From assembly GCF_030486595.1 (NCBI RefSeq), contig NZ_JAUJZH010000021.1, positions 79,146 through 143,145 of the forward strand: a stretch of DNA of 64,000 nucleotides, written 5' to 3'. Both the position numbers and the translations under genes were made by a program. Below, in pieces: positions 53,913 through 63,961 of the stretch. The DNA comes from Variovorax ginsengisoli (GTDB lineage Bacteria; Pseudomonadota; Gammaproteobacteria; Burkholderiales; Burkholderiaceae_C). Below the pieces are notes generated by a model. The model was not told the DNA's origin. It saw nothing but the letters and a program-made list of their open reading frames with translations, and did not search any database. The first letter of the stretch is position 1; every line of letters starts with the position of its first letter.

Positions 53913-54602
53913 TCATCGACCTCCCGCGGAGTAGGGCGCAGGCATAGGCCCGATCGCTGGCGCTGGCGTGCTGCTGCGCACCGGCTCAGCGCGCGCGGGC
54001 GGCACGAATGGGCTCGGCATCGCCTGCATGTTTGCCCCGGTGAAGATGGTCGGCGCTGGCGCACTGGTCGCGGCCACCGCTGGAACTGCGGGCGCGTCCG
54101 GAGGCGCGTCCGGAGGCGCGGCCTTGCTCGGTGCCGCTGGGATCGCCACCACCTGTGGCTCCTTTCGTAGCGGCCCGACCAGCATCATCCCGGCGCCGGC
54201 GGCAGCCGCGGCGTCGTTGCTCACCATCCAAACGCCGGTATTGGCCACTCGGGTCAGGCTGATGCGCTCGCCGTTCTCCCAGGTGCAGTTGAAGACCACC
54301 GGCGGCGGCGCGGCATCCGCTGGGGCAAATGGGTCCGCGCCGGGCTCGCGCCGCTCGTCGCAACCGCGCAAGGGTTGGCGGTGGGCGAATTCGTTGATCT
54401 CCGCGACCTTGCCGCCGCTGAGCGTCGCCGATCCAGCGGAGTACAGCCGTCCGGCAAAGGACGTGACGAAGCGCGCATAGGCAGCCTGGGCTTCCTCACT
54501 CGTGGGAGGGCTCACCTCGGCGCTCGTCGCGTGCATGGCGCTCAAGCCACCAGCGAGGACGACGGCTGCCATGCTGACGATTCGGTTCAGGCGCATACAC
54601 AT
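53913..54602 (-). CDS. Secreted hypothetical protein
   Basis: About 229 residues from ATG 54602 (MCMRLNRIVSMAAVVLAGGL; alternative 54596). Signal peptide, cleavage near TSAEV. Central region VVFNCTWENGERISLTR, VANTGVWMVSND. Long Ala/Pro-rich tail. Resembles periplasmic proteins of conjugation or secretion gene clusters in style, but no family seen. Upstream sequence is truncated by an IS3 fragment. Confidence 0.55.
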   Translation of the reverse strand: MCMRLNRIVSMAAVVLAGGLSAMHATSAEVSPPTSEEAQAAYARFVTSFAGRLYSAGSATLSGGKVAEINEFAHRQPLRGCDERREPGADPFAPADAAPPPVVFNCTWENGERISLTRVANTGVWMVSNDAAAAAGAGMMLVGPLRKEPQVVAIPAAPSKAAPPDAPPDAPAVPAVAATSAPAPTIFTGANMQAMPSPFVPPARAEPVRSSTPAPAIGPMPAPYSAGGR

Positions 54603-54668
54603 GCCCTCGGAGTATCCGCTTCCTCCCGGAGAGCGTCCAGGCACTCATCTGGCACCTCGGCCGTCTGG

Positions 54669-54944
54669 GTCCAATACAGCAGCGAGCACTTCCAGGAGTT
54701 GCTCAAGGAACAAGGCATCACCTGCAGCATGAGCCGCGCGGGCGAGGTCTGGGACAACTCGGCCATGGAGAGCTTCTTCAGTTCATTGAAGATGGAGCGA
54801 ACAGCCAGAAAGGTCTACAGGACCAGGGAACAGGCGCGAGCCGATGTGTTCGACTACATCGAGAGATTCTACAACCCGACGCGTCGTCATTCGACGCTCG
54901 GCTACGTCAGTCCGATACAGTTCGAGAAAGCTCAAAAAGCTTAG
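54669..54944 (+). pseudogene. IS3-family transposase (OrfB) C-terminal fragment
   Basis: 91 residues: VQYSSEHFQELLKEQGI, SRAGEVWDNSAMESFFSSLK with the last catalytic Glu of the DDE set, and RRHSTLGYVSPIQFEKA. The first two-thirds of OrfB and all of OrfA are missing. The IS right end follows (TGTCCACGAGACCGG about 54952). Confidence 0.88.
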
Positions 54945-54970
54945 GTGTCCACGAGACCGGTAGCAACCCA

Positions 54971-55378
54971 GACGCCCTGACGAAGGCGGTCGAGTTCGCG
55001 CATTACCTAGCCAAGGATGCCGAGGAGCTGCTCGCCGCGGTGAATGAGTGCGACGCGCTCCTCGTGAAGATTGAGGAGGGCGACGAGATCGATGAGGCGA
55101 CCCTGCAGCATGCGAATGAGACCGTGATCGAATTCACGCGAGGACTTCGCTCGGGAATCTACGAGTTCCGGAAGCGAGCTGAACGCACCGCTTCGCAGGA
55201 CGGTGCGGTTGTTTGCAGTGCGGCGAGTGCTGAGGCTACGGCGCCCAAAGTCGCTGATGTTCCGCTGACAGCGACCGGTGCATCGAGCGAGGTACCCGAA
55301 TATGTGTCGCACGAGAAGCGCGACGAGGAGCAAGGCTGGCGGCTCCTGCCGGCGATTGATCAACAGGACTGCATGTGA
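54971..55378 (+). CDS. Truncated hypothetical protein, 5' end lost at IS3
   Basis: The frame is open from the IS3 end (DALTKAVEFAHYLAKDAEEL) through VNECDALLVKIEEGDEIDEA to a stop at 55378; GTG 55040 is the only reasonable internal start. Acidic, helical. The IS3 fragment has probably removed the original start. Not recognised. Confidence 0.5.
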   Translation, partial: DALTKAVEFAHYLAKDAEELLAAVNECDALLVKIEEGDEIDEATLQHANETVIEFTRGLRSGIYEFRKRAERTASQDGAVVCSAASAEATAPKVADVPLTATGASSEVPEYVSHEKRDEEQGWRLLPAIDQQDCM

Positions 55379-56013
55379 CGCAACGAACTGCCCCTTACCC
55401 GGCAAATGCCACGATGAATGGCGACCTCCAAGCCCCCCGAATTGAGGCCCACTCGGCGTCAGCAGTTGGTGATGCGGCGGCAGCCAACCCACGGATATCA
55501 GACTGATCCATCGTTGCAGCAGCAGACTTGTGTCGCATCCAACCTCAGAACCGGGCGCCTATTGACAGGGGCGGCCATATCAGGGCCTGTTCACACTATT
55601 TCCGGCAACCCTACGCGACCCCGGAAATAGTGTGAACAGGCCCTTCTATGAGGACTGAATTTGTCAAGTCGTATGTGGTGGGTGTGGATGCTTGCTGCTG
55701 ATGGGGGTACGAATAGTTGTGTGGATGCGCGAAGCACTCGGGTGAGGTCAGGCGGTCGTGATCCGAGGTCGGGGTGTGACGAGCGTTCGAGCCAAGGCCC
55801 GGACAACCTTCTATCCGTGCCGGATGCACGCATCCGGCACCACATGCAACATGCGCGCAATGCGCTTGGCTTACCCCTGTTGACCGACGCGCCCCATCTA
55901 GAAAAACGGTCCCTTTGCGGTGACCCGGACCTGTTGCGGGCGCGTAGACCTGTGATCATGAAGCCACCTTTGCCTTCGTCTGTTGAGCAGCCTTGCCGGT
56001 CCAAGCCGGTGAT
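55379..56013. other. Intergenic region with large palindrome and IS110 right flank
   Basis: 635 bases. Contains the long hairpin 55583-55643 described separately. The part 55650-56013 probably includes the 3' flank of the IS110 element, whose end I cannot place. No coding-like frame. Confidence 0.4.
55583..55643. repeat. Perfect 23-bp inverted repeat with 15-base loop
   Basis: GGGCCTGTTCACACTATTTC... at 55583-55605 is exactly complementary to 55621-55643. The length and absence of a T-run argue against a simple terminator. It looks like two terminal inverted repeats of an insertion sequence brought together, or a small MITE-like piece. Confidence 0.7.
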
Positions 56014-57002
56014 CTACACCGCCGGCTTGAGCGCGGCACCGGACGGAATCTCGCCGTGCTCGAGATAGCGCCACAGCGCCACGGCCAGGCGGCGCGTCAG
56101 GGCCACGATGCCCACGCGTCGCATGCGCTTGCGCGCCGCGGCGAAGCGCCGGTTGAACCACTGGCTCAGGGCGCTGTCGGGCTGATAGCGCAGCCAGCTC
56201 CATGCCAGTTCGATCAGCAAGACACGCGCTCGCTTGTTGCCGGCCTTGCTGATGCCTTGCTCGACCTGGCTGCCGCCGCTGGCATACGGTGTGGGTGCCA
56301 ACCCAACGCAGCCGGCCAGCTCGCGCCGGTTGGCGAAGCGCCGCCAGCCGAACAGTTCCTTGACCAGTAACCAGGCGCTGCCGACCCCGATCGAGCGCAG
56401 CTTGGCGAGTTGCGCCACCTGCGGCTGCCAGTCTCGCCCAGCGATGGAATGCACTCGCAGGTTGTGCAGCACCAGCAACGAGCCGATGCGGTTGGTGTGC
56501 GCGGTGCGCCCCTGCGACAGCCGCAGCAGCTCGCGGTGCAGCCGGCGCGCGTCCTCCTGCTGCGCCGTGGGCTCGCGCAGCACCGACCATACGCGAGCCT
56601 CGCCCGCGTGGTAGCGCTGCAGCATCGCCAGCAGCTTGTCGCCATCGAGTCGATCGGTCTTGGCATGCCTGGCGTGCCGGTTGACCTCGATGCTGGCCGA
56701 GTCGACCACGATGTTGTTGATGCCCTGCTCGACCAGCCAGCGGTGCAGCCGCCAGCCATCGCGGCCCGCTTCGTAGCACGCGTGAACCGTCGCGTCGGCA
56801 GGAATCCCAAAGCGCAGTCGGGCCTTGCCTAGGCGTTCCAGCACGGCCCCCTGATCGCCAGCGGCCACAGCGCACCGGCTGGGGTTCCGTATGCGTCGCC
56901 GAACGTCAGGTTCCAACGCTTGTCGCTCAGCTCCAAACTCATGTACAAATCGTGCGCATTCGCCCTAACCTTGCCTTGAAGGGCTGTCTCGGGTGCAGTC
57001 AT
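56014..57002 (-). pseudogene. IS110-family transposase, one-base frameshift
   Basis: N-terminal frame from ATG 57002 (MTAPETALQGKVRANAHDLY, MSLELSDKRW) is lost near 56885; the rest runs in another frame (VAAGDQGAVLERLGKARLRF, CYEAGRDGWRLHRWL, ASIEVNRHARHAKTDRLDGD) to a stop at 56014. The transposase_20 part is present (KLRSIGVGSAWLLVKELFGW, CVGLAPTPYASGG). One missing base near 56885 explains it. About 329 residues when repaired. IS110 elements carry a noncoding bridge RNA outside the gene; not located here. Confidence 0.8.
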
Positions 57003-57246
57003 GGCCGTGCTCCTTCGGTTCGCTACCTGGGAGTTCCCGTTCTAGCTCAACGGGCCTCGCCTGCGACAGTCCTTCATAGCATCTAGAGTTAGGTCGTTGA
57101 AACGCTGATCCCGGGTGGCTTCATTGCACTGACAGGCAATTCTGATTGCACGGACACGCAAGTGGCTGCGGCCAAGTCCACCTACGATTTGACCTGTCGC
57201 GCATCGCGACGCCACTACCGTCGGTCCGGACGGACAGGAGTTGAAC

Positions 57247-57747
57247 ATGCCACTGATCGATGTGATCTACCCGCAAGGTGCACTGAGCGCACCCGCGCTC
57301 AAGAAGCTTGAGAGCACTCTGTGGGAGAAAGCCCTCAAATGGGAAGCAATCGAAGCGAACGCCACCTCTGCATCGGTCGCCTGGGCTTATCTGGACGAGC
57401 GACCGCGCCAAAGCGTGAGCGCTGGCGGGAAGCCAATCACACAGAACATCTACCGTATCAACGTGCGGGTGATGGTCGGATTCATGGACCAAGTGCGAAT
57501 CGACGGCATGGCCCGCGAACTTACGAACGCGGTTCTTGAGGCCGATGGGTCGAATGGTGACGCGAGCGGTCCGCGCGTCTTCTGCATCATCGAAGAAATA
57601 CCAAGCGGCACCTGGAGCGTCGACGGATCGACGTGGACCACTGTCTTCACTGCCAAGCAGCTTGAAATCAACAAGACGCGGATCGCTGCGATGGAGAACG
57701 CCCTTGCGGCACGACCGCGCATCGACGTCCTTGCGTCACCGGTCTGA
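57247..57747 (+). CDS. Tautomerase-superfamily protein (fused 4-OT-like)
   Basis: 166 residues. MPLIDVIYPQGALS puts Pro at position 2, which becomes the catalytic N-terminal Pro after Met removal in tautomerases. The second half (INVRVMVGFMDQVRIDGMAR, CIIEEIPSGTWSVDGSTW) repeats the beta-alpha-beta layout, so two 4-OT-like units are fused. GGAG precedes the ATG. Substrate unknown. Next to mobile-element debris. Confidence 0.75.
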   Translation: MPLIDVIYPQGALSAPALKKLESTLWEKALKWEAIEANATSASVAWAYLDERPRQSVSAGGKPITQNIYRINVRVMVGFMDQVRIDGMARELTNAVLEADGSNGDASGPRVFCIIEEIPSGTWSVDGSTWTTVFTAKQLEINKTRIAAMENALAARPRIDVLASPV

Positions 57748-58338
57748 ACTCAGCAGAACGCTCGTCCGCCTACGGAGGTGCTGGTTTCGCCCGCGAACGA
57801 ACCTATCATTTCAGCATTACTTTCGCGTGCTCGCGCGACATCAGCGCGTGCTGCCCCCGGTGCGGATTGATCATGCTGGACACGTTGTCGGTTGCGCTCG
57901 ACTATCTGCACGGTTTCGACGACCCTGCGGGATATGCGGGTTAGAGGATTGCGTCGATTGGCATTGGGACGGCATCCTGGCCGGCGCTGCGCGGTCAACT
58001 GCTGGCCATCGGGGCCGTTGCCGGCGGCGCCTGAGCGCCGCACCGATGGCAATCGCATCGTCATCGCCGGGCGCGAGCGAGCGCAGGAGACGGTGAATCG
58101 AGTGGGGCAGGAGATCACGAAGCGCAACTGAGCATCCAGCCAACGCTGACGATCCAGCACGGGCCGCCGGTGTCAGTTCTCTGTGGCGTCGGTGGCCGAA
58201 AGCCCGACATTGCACGCGGGCGTTTGTACCGAAACACGCTACGGTGCACGCTGTGGGTTTGTTTGAGCCTTCGCGGAATGCATCCTTCCAGCATCGCTCG
58301 ACACGGAACAGCCATGCTCTTCCACCAACCCCTACCCA
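57748..58338. other. Intergenic region, no intact gene seen
   Basis: 591 bases with short open frames but no coding-like third-position pattern longer than about 40 codons. Possibly decayed phage or element sequence leading into the AlpA-like remnant. Confidence 0.35.
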
Positions 58339-58545
58339 ATGCCAAAGCAATCCAAGGCGCCGCCTACCTTCTATTGGTTGCGCGAGGTGATGCGCGCATC
58401 ACCTCGCTCAGCCGCTCGAAAGTTTACCGGCTCATTGAGGAGGGGAGTTCCTACGCCCATCGACCTTGGCGGACGCGCGTCCGCTTGGCCGAGCGCGGCG
58501 CTTCAGGCGTGGGTAGACGATCCGGAAGGGCTATCGGACGGCCAT
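58339..58545 (+). pseudogene. AlpA-type regulator remnant
   Basis: Pieces in two frames add up to an AlpA/excisionase HTH: YWLREV, then ARITSLSRSKVYRLIEEG in one frame and PTPIDLGGRASAWPSAALQAWVDD in another, the usual AlpA signature with one or more indels. AlpA proteins typically lie near a P4-type integrase, a tail of which follows at 58650. Confidence 0.7.
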
Positions 58546-58649
58546 GCCGCAACCGTGAACCACACTTCGCTGCCTACGTCTGCGGTGGGGCTTCCGGTCA
58601 CCCAAGACCGCGCATGCAAAGCATTCGGCCGTCGCACGTCGTCCGCCGG

Positions 58650-58960
58650 CACGACAACATTGCCACCAGCAAGATCGTCCAGCAGGCAAGCCCACAGCTG
58701 AATCATCCGGCAGCGCTGGGCGGGATGCGTGGTGCGGTCATAGCTGCAGCCCCAACTCCTCATCGGACACGTGGGCCAGATGCCGCTCAATGACCTCGCG
58801 GTCCCATCCCAGCAGTTCGCGGAACTGCGTGCGGGCAGTAGCCCTGAAACCATGCCCCGTGATCTGCTCCTTCGTGTCGTACCCCACCAATGTACGCAAC
58901 GCGCTATCGACCGTGTTGTCGCGCATGTAGCGCGTCTTTTCCGAGCGTTGCGCCATCCTT
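58650..58960 (-). pseudogene. P4-type phage integrase, C-terminal remnant
   Basis: TVDSALRTLVGYDTKEQITG-HGFRATARTQFRELLGW is the HxxR region of P4-like tyrosine integrases. The continuing frame gives YDRTTHPAQRCRMIQLW and LLDDLAGGNVVVPA after a frameshift around DEELG. The N-terminal two-thirds are missing. Together with the AlpA remnant this marks a former integrated element. Confidence 0.8.
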
Positions 58961-59094
58961 CGGAAAATCGGCCCGGCGGGGCCGGTCTTCGGAAGCGGTG
59001 GCGGGAAAAGTGCCCTGGTTCAAGAGACGCAGGAAGCGACAAGGAGCCGGAGATCGGGAAACCTGACAACTCCACCAAGCGGTCAGAAGTTGCA

Positions 59095-59290
59095 GAGCGT
59101 GTTACATGCGAAAGCGAAGCCAGAACCCGGGTACAGGTTCTACCTGCTGCACAACAAGGTGTACCGGGCGACGTGCTGGAGTACGCCTACCGATGCTGCA
59201 AGGCCAACAAGGGGTAAACGGGCGGAGGGTCGAGGACATCGAGGCGTACGGTGGGTAGAACGCTGGCCCGGGGAACTGGCGCACGGGATG
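59095..59290 (+). pseudogene. Group II intron reverse transcriptase, N-terminal fragment
   Basis: AKPEPGYRFYLLHNKVYR in one frame continues as DVLEYAYRCCKANKG in another and RVEDIEAYG and WVERWPGELAH in further frames. This is the N-terminus of the intron-encoded RT/maturase with several indels. The catalytic part is absent. Confidence 0.65.
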
Positions 59291-59661
59291 AAGACCGGCT
59301 TCATCGGTACTACGCACCCCTCCGCCGCTCCGCCGCCCCATCATGGCCGCCTCAGCTCCTCGCGGAGCGCCAGTTGGCCGTGCGCACGGCCGCACCTTCA
59401 GTGCCCCCGTGTTGCACTATCGTCTTCTTTCGTGTGTGCCATGCCATCGTTCCTCCAGCGGAATCGATGGGTGCTGTCGCTCACTTCCCCGCTCGACGTT
59501 TGCCTTCCTCAAATTTCACCCGGGTCGGCTTCCGCACTAGCCTTTTCGAGGCCTGCTCGACGTTCACGATCGAATCCACGCAACGCCAGACTGCGACCTT
59601 GCTCGAGTCCATAAGCCCGATGCAAGGCCCCATGATCTCCCAAGATTCGAGAATTGAGGGT
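59291..59661. other. Intergenic region, no gene seen
   Basis: 371 bases with no coding-like frame or clear repeat. The right limit abuts the IS630 fragment. Confidence 0.35.
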
Positions 59662-60175
59662 TCACCCCGCTATTGACAGGTAAAGCTGCTTTCGAGTTCG
59701 GTGTTGCCTATGCCGTTGTACTTGGCCGTTTGGGGGAACGGGCAGAGGGGGCGGGTACGGCCGGGCCAGGGTGTGCTGTTGCCTGCTGTTCCGACCACTG
59801 AAGCATTGAAATTGGATGTGCCCGCCTGATGGCAGTGCCTGATGGCTTGTTCGAGCTGGCGCGTGGAGCGATGCGTGCCGCGACGGATGTACTTCTGCGT
59901 CAGGATGGCGAACCAGCGTTCGACTTGGTTCAGCCAGGACGTGGAGGTCGGCGTGAAGTGCATCTGGAAGCGCGGATGTCGGGCAAGCCAGTTCCTGATG
60001 GCGGGAGTCTTGTGTGTTCCGTATTTGTCCATCACGAGGTGGATGTTCAGCACTGCCGGCACGTTGGCCTCGATGGTGCGCAGGAACTGCAAGAACTCGG
60101 TGCTTCGATGGCGGCGATGCAAGTCCCCGATGATCGATCCGGTGTCGATGTCCAACGCCGCGAAGAGTGGACTTG
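59662..60175 (-). pseudogene. IS630-family transposase fragment
   Basis: C-terminal half: LFAALDIDTGSIIGDLHRRH, LVMDKYGTHKTPAIRNWL with the second Asp, and PTSTSWLNQVERWFAILTQK with the Glu of DDE. The N-terminal HTH half is missing or scrambled upstream of about 60175. Confidence 0.85.
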
Positions 60176-60541
60176 AAGTTGGACTCGTGAAGCGCGCAAC
60201 GATGCGAGACTTCGCAACGACGGACTACGCCTCCCCTCGATTGCCTTGAAAAACTGCAGGCGTGGCACCATCCGCTCCCTCGCGGCAGGGGCGCATCAGC
60301 AGTCGCGTTGGTTAGCGGGCGCCTTCGTTCAGCGTGTCCTGAAACTGACCTCGGCAACTTGCGCCCTAAGGATTTTCCCTGATCTTCGCGGTGAGTCAAG
60401 CAGGCCTTCCCGCCAGCCGTGCACGACGCGCGTCACAACACCTAATGTTCAGTACGGCTTGGCAAATGGAATTCACCAAGCCGGCGCGGCGGATAAGGGC
60501 TCCGCGCGAACAACTCATTTCTTTGCCATAGGAGACACTAG
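60176..60541. other. Intergenic region upstream of the cupin gene
   Basis: 366 bases. Left part is residual IS630 sequence in broken frames. The right part (60380-60541) should hold the cupin promoter; no clear boxes. Confidence 0.35.
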
Positions 60542-60970
60542 ATGAAGCCGAAGACGAACGAAGAGTATGTCCAGATTGACGAGGTTCAGTGGAAGCCGTT
60601 TCCCGCAGCCTTCTCGACCGGGGGCATTCGCTGGAAGCTGCTCAATGTTTCACCTGGACAGGGTTCGTGGAGCGCAATCTTTGATTGCCCCGCGCACTCA
60701 TCGTTTGCGCCGCACATTCACGCGGGTCCGGGCGAATACCTGCTCACAAAAGGAAAGATGGATGTTCGAGGGGGCAAGGCGAATGGTGGTGCCACCGCCA
60801 TCGCGCCGGGCTACGGCTTCGAGTCATCCGGCGCCAGGCACGACAAGACGACTTTTCCGATCGACAGCGAGTTCTACATGACATTCCTTGGGCCGCTAAC
60901 CTTCGTCAAGCCGGACGGCAGTCCGATCGCGGTGGTCGGTTGGGAAGAGGTTCAAAGCGCCTGGGGCTGA
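60542..60970 (+). CDS. Cupin-domain protein (acetylacetone-dioxygenase/ChrR-like)
   Basis: 142 residues. APHIHAGPGEYLLTKGKMDV carries the two metal-binding His and the Glu of the cupin motif; the second motif region follows (GFESSGARHDKTTFP with a third His). GGAGACACTAG precedes the ATG. Size and pattern fit small mononuclear-metal cupins such as the Dke1 group. Substrate unknown. Confidence 0.75.
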   Translation: MKPKTNEEYVQIDEVQWKPFPAAFSTGGIRWKLLNVSPGQGSWSAIFDCPAHSSFAPHIHAGPGEYLLTKGKMDVRGGKANGGATAIAPGYGFESSGARHDKTTFPIDSEFYMTFLGPLTFVKPDGSPIAVVGWEEVQSAWG

Positions 60971-61551
60971 CCGTACAGCAGACGCGATGCTGGCCGACCA
61001 CGCGTCGGAACTGCACGACTCGCAAAACATTTCCCAACACATATTGGAGCCTTTCACTTAAAGGCGAAGCTCCGTGCCTGCCGACACCACGTCCACTAAG
61101 AAAATGCCCAACACCCATCAGATTCTTGACCACCACGTTCAATCATTTGCACAAGGCTAGGCTTGGATGCGCTGGTGTCCGACGATTGCGACGAATCGGT
61201 CGTTCAGCTTCCCGACCGAACGTTCGCAGGGGGAAGATCCTCATCCAAACATTCACACCTTTCTCGCAGTAGCCGCCGCCCGGTCGCGGCTCGATTCGGT
61301 CGAGCGCGATGGCTGCATCGAGTGAGGGGAGAATAGGATCGGGTAAATGGCACCCCCCTCGACGACTAAACATTCGACGAGAGCGTCCTTGGCTGGGTCC
61401 TCCAGTCCCACTGCCGAGTGTTTACCCTATGGTCTCGCGGTCACTTCCGTGTGGACGACTTGTATTCACTCTGAGAACATGTCAAGGCGAGGCATTGAGG
61501 ATATTCTGATTGTGCGGGCACCATCGAGCGCCCGAGAGACCGGAGAGAAAT
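60971..61551. other. Intergenic region, no gene seen
   Basis: 581 bases. Contains short open frames with no coding-like pattern. Probably the promoter region of the AraC gene at its right end. AGAGACCGGAGAG at 61535-61547 serves as its ribosome site. Confidence 0.4.
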
Positions 61552-62535
61552 ATGATCGAGCCCGATGCCACTTCTGCAGCCCTCTCCAGTTGGACCACCC
61601 GAGACATTCATCGAACCGACGTCACGGACGCATGGCAGGCTGTACTGACTGACAACTATGGCCCGTGGCAGGTGCACCGGACGGTCGCTCCACAGTTCAC
61701 GGCAAATGTGAAGAATCGAAATTTCTGCGGAGTTCGCGTCGTGGAGTGCGTCTGCGATCCATGTACTGGAAGGCGGTTGCCGCAGCTGATCGCTAAGGAC
61801 GACCAAGCGTACATCGGCGTCCAGATCACGAAGGCAGGCAGCGAGAAGTTTCAGATCGGCAGCGATGTGGTCGAAGTTGGACCGGGCGACTTACTTATCT
61901 GGACCAGCGACCAACCGATGGAATTCACCGTCATCGAAAAGCTCCACAAGGTGTCGCTCGTGCTTCCATGGAATGCCGTCCAGGATCGCCTGCCCCGAGG
62001 TGCACGGTTCAACGGGACCATGATCGACAGTCGCCGTGGGATCGGGGCCGTCCTCTTCGGACACGTGGCGACCCTCGCGGAGCAAATGGACGTTCTGGGC
62101 GATACGGATCAAGCCGCTGTGCGTCGAGCGACGCTCGAACTTCTCTCCGCGGCGATGAATCATCGCGTCGATGCCCCGCCTCAGGGCCTGGCGAAGAGGT
62201 ACTTGAAGCAGCTTCAAGACTACGTTCTTTTGAACTTGCAGGACGAGAAAATGACGCCAACGAGCATTGCGGCAGCCAATCGCATGTCGCCGCGGTACGT
62301 GCACATGCTCTTTGCGCAGACCGGGGCTAGCGTTTCTTCTTGGATCAAGGCGCAGAGGCTCGCCCGCTGCGGCGAAGACCTGCGCAGCCGGGCGTACCGG
62401 GATACCGGCGTGGCTGAGATTGCTTACGCATGGGGCTTCAGCGACCCAACGCACTTCAGTCGCGCATTCAAGCAGCAGTTCGGCATGAATCCTCGTGAGT
62501 ACCGCGAGCGCGCCCGATCCGACACAATGAAGTGA
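61552..62535 (+). CDS. AraC-family transcriptional regulator
   Basis: 327 residues. N-terminal AraC-type ligand/dimer domain (about residues 20-200). C-terminal double HTH at about 225-322: MTPTSIAAANRMSPRYVHML and TGVAEIAYAWGFSDPTHFSR, then FKQQFGMNPREYRERA, a standard AraC ending. Precedes a decayed glyoxalase gene and follows a cupin gene. The target may be either of these. Confidence 0.92.
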   Translation: MIEPDATSAALSSWTTRDIHRTDVTDAWQAVLTDNYGPWQVHRTVAPQFTANVKNRNFCGVRVVECVCDPCTGRRLPQLIAKDDQAYIGVQITKAGSEKFQIGSDVVEVGPGDLLIWTSDQPMEFTVIEKLHKVSLVLPWNAVQDRLPRGARFNGTMIDSRRGIGAVLFGHVATLAEQMDVLGDTDQAAVRRATLELLSAAMNHRVDAPPQGLAKRYLKQLQDYVLLNLQDEKMTPTSIAAANRMSPRYVHMLFAQTGASVSSWIKAQRLARCGEDLRSRAYRDTGVAEIAYAWGFSDPTHFSRAFKQQFGMNPREYRERARSDTMK

Positions 62536-62579
62536 CAAACTCCGAACATGTGAGTCTTGCGCAAGGTCGATTTCCACGA

Positions 62580-62922
62580 GGTGAGGCCTCACTCTTTTTT
62601 TTGACGCATTGCCCGAGGGCAACGATGTGCCTGAAGACGATGGCGATCACGGTGAGGTTCTCCTCACAGCGTGGAATTTTCGAACTCGTCCCAATTGAAA
62701 CTGATGAACCGAGAGCGGTGCAATCTTTCGCTATCCCGATGGCAACGCCCATCCCCAAGGATTCCACATCTGCCCGGTGCCCGATCTCGACGCCGCCAGA
62801 GCTTGGTTCGACCAGCCAGCTGTTCCCTAAGTCAACCGACCCAACCAAGGCAAGATGGAGGACGTCGCTTTCGTCTAGGACCCGGATGGCTATTGGATTG
62901 AGATCGTCCAGCCGGCCTGATT
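62580..62922 (+). pseudogene. Glyoxalase I (lactoylglutathione lyase) pseudogene
   Basis: Pieces in different frames spell a GloA: LPEGNDVPEDDGDHGEVLLT, then YPDGNAHPQGFHICPVPDL-DAARAWFDQ, then NQGKMEDVAFV-stop-DPDGYWIEIVQPA ending at 62922. At least two frameshifts and one in-frame stop. The N-terminal part is degraded. Confidence 0.8.
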
Positions 62923-63469
62923 GAAGAGGTTGACAGCTGTCCCCGCTTCATGAGTTGCGTGTTGGCTGTTGACGCCGGCCGAAAATTGTTCAGGAAACGG
63001 AGGGTGATGCCGACGGGACATTGAGAAACAACCGTCCTCTTGGGAACCGGAGCAGCGCGGGACAGGGAAAATCGCAGGCCTTCGATCCTCCTGGCTTTGG
63101 ATGCTTTGACGAAGGCGGTTGCGCAGGAGCAAAGCCAGGCTCTTCTCGTCCGTTCGGCGCCAACTTGGCAAGAAATCAACGAGGTGCTCGCCGGATCGTA
63201 TGTATGAGCAGGTCCGGTTTGCTCCGCGCCGCTTGCTACGTCGCTCGCCACTCAAAGCGCCGACTCGCGGCGTCACACGGGCAGGTGTCGGACAACCCTT
63301 AAATTGACCTAGGGATGGTCTGCAGAACACGTTCTGCAATCACGGCTGATTGAACAAGATGATGTCGCTGCAATCAGATGGCTCGATCGAGCAAGGTCGG
63401 CAACGATTTGCTGCGTGGGGCAGCCGCTGCGGCCGCCTTGCCGGCCCGACTCGGGCCTCGCAGACGCAC
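62923..63469. other. Intergenic region, no gene seen
   Basis: 547 bases without coding-like frames. Its right part should include one end of the IS5-type element; I cannot place the inverted repeat. Confidence 0.35.
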
Positions 63470-63961
63470 TCATCCCCTGACCTCCATCAACTTACGCCGC
63501 GCCATCCCCAGGTTCGACAGCGCGAACAGCGTGACGATCTGCGCCGTGTTCTTCGCCAAGCCACGGTAGCGCACCTTCGTGAACCCGAACTGCTGCTTGA
63601 TGACCCGGAATGGGTGCTCGACCTTGGCTCGGATGCTGGCCTTCATCTTCTCGACACGCGCGGCTACGAACTCCGGTTCGATGAACGGGTTGAGCAGCCT
63701 GCGCTTGCCCGGGCGCATCGCCACATGCCAGGTCGGCCCTACAGCTTCCGCTCGCTTGTGCACCCCCTGATAGCCCGAGTCGCCGGAGGCCGCGTGCTCC
63801 TCGCCGTGCAGCAGCGCTCCGGCGACGTTGATGTCGCTCACATTGGCCGACGTACCCACCACCGTGTGCACCAGCCCCGACGTGGCATCCACGCCGATGT
63901 GAATGAAAGGGACTTCCCCGTCCCGAGCTATCCGCGGAGTGCCCCTTGGGCGTTGCGGCAA
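63470..63961 (-). pseudogene. IS5-family transposase, C-terminal part
   Basis: 163 residues: HIGVDATSGLVHTVVGTSAN with the first Asp region, ASGDSGYQGVHKRAE with the second Asp, and MKASIRAKVEHPFRVIKQQF with the Glu (KxE, YRG-LAKN follows). The usual N-terminal 150 residues are not seen before the window edge; the sequence before GVDA does not match the family. So it is a fragment or rearranged copy. Confidence 0.8.
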
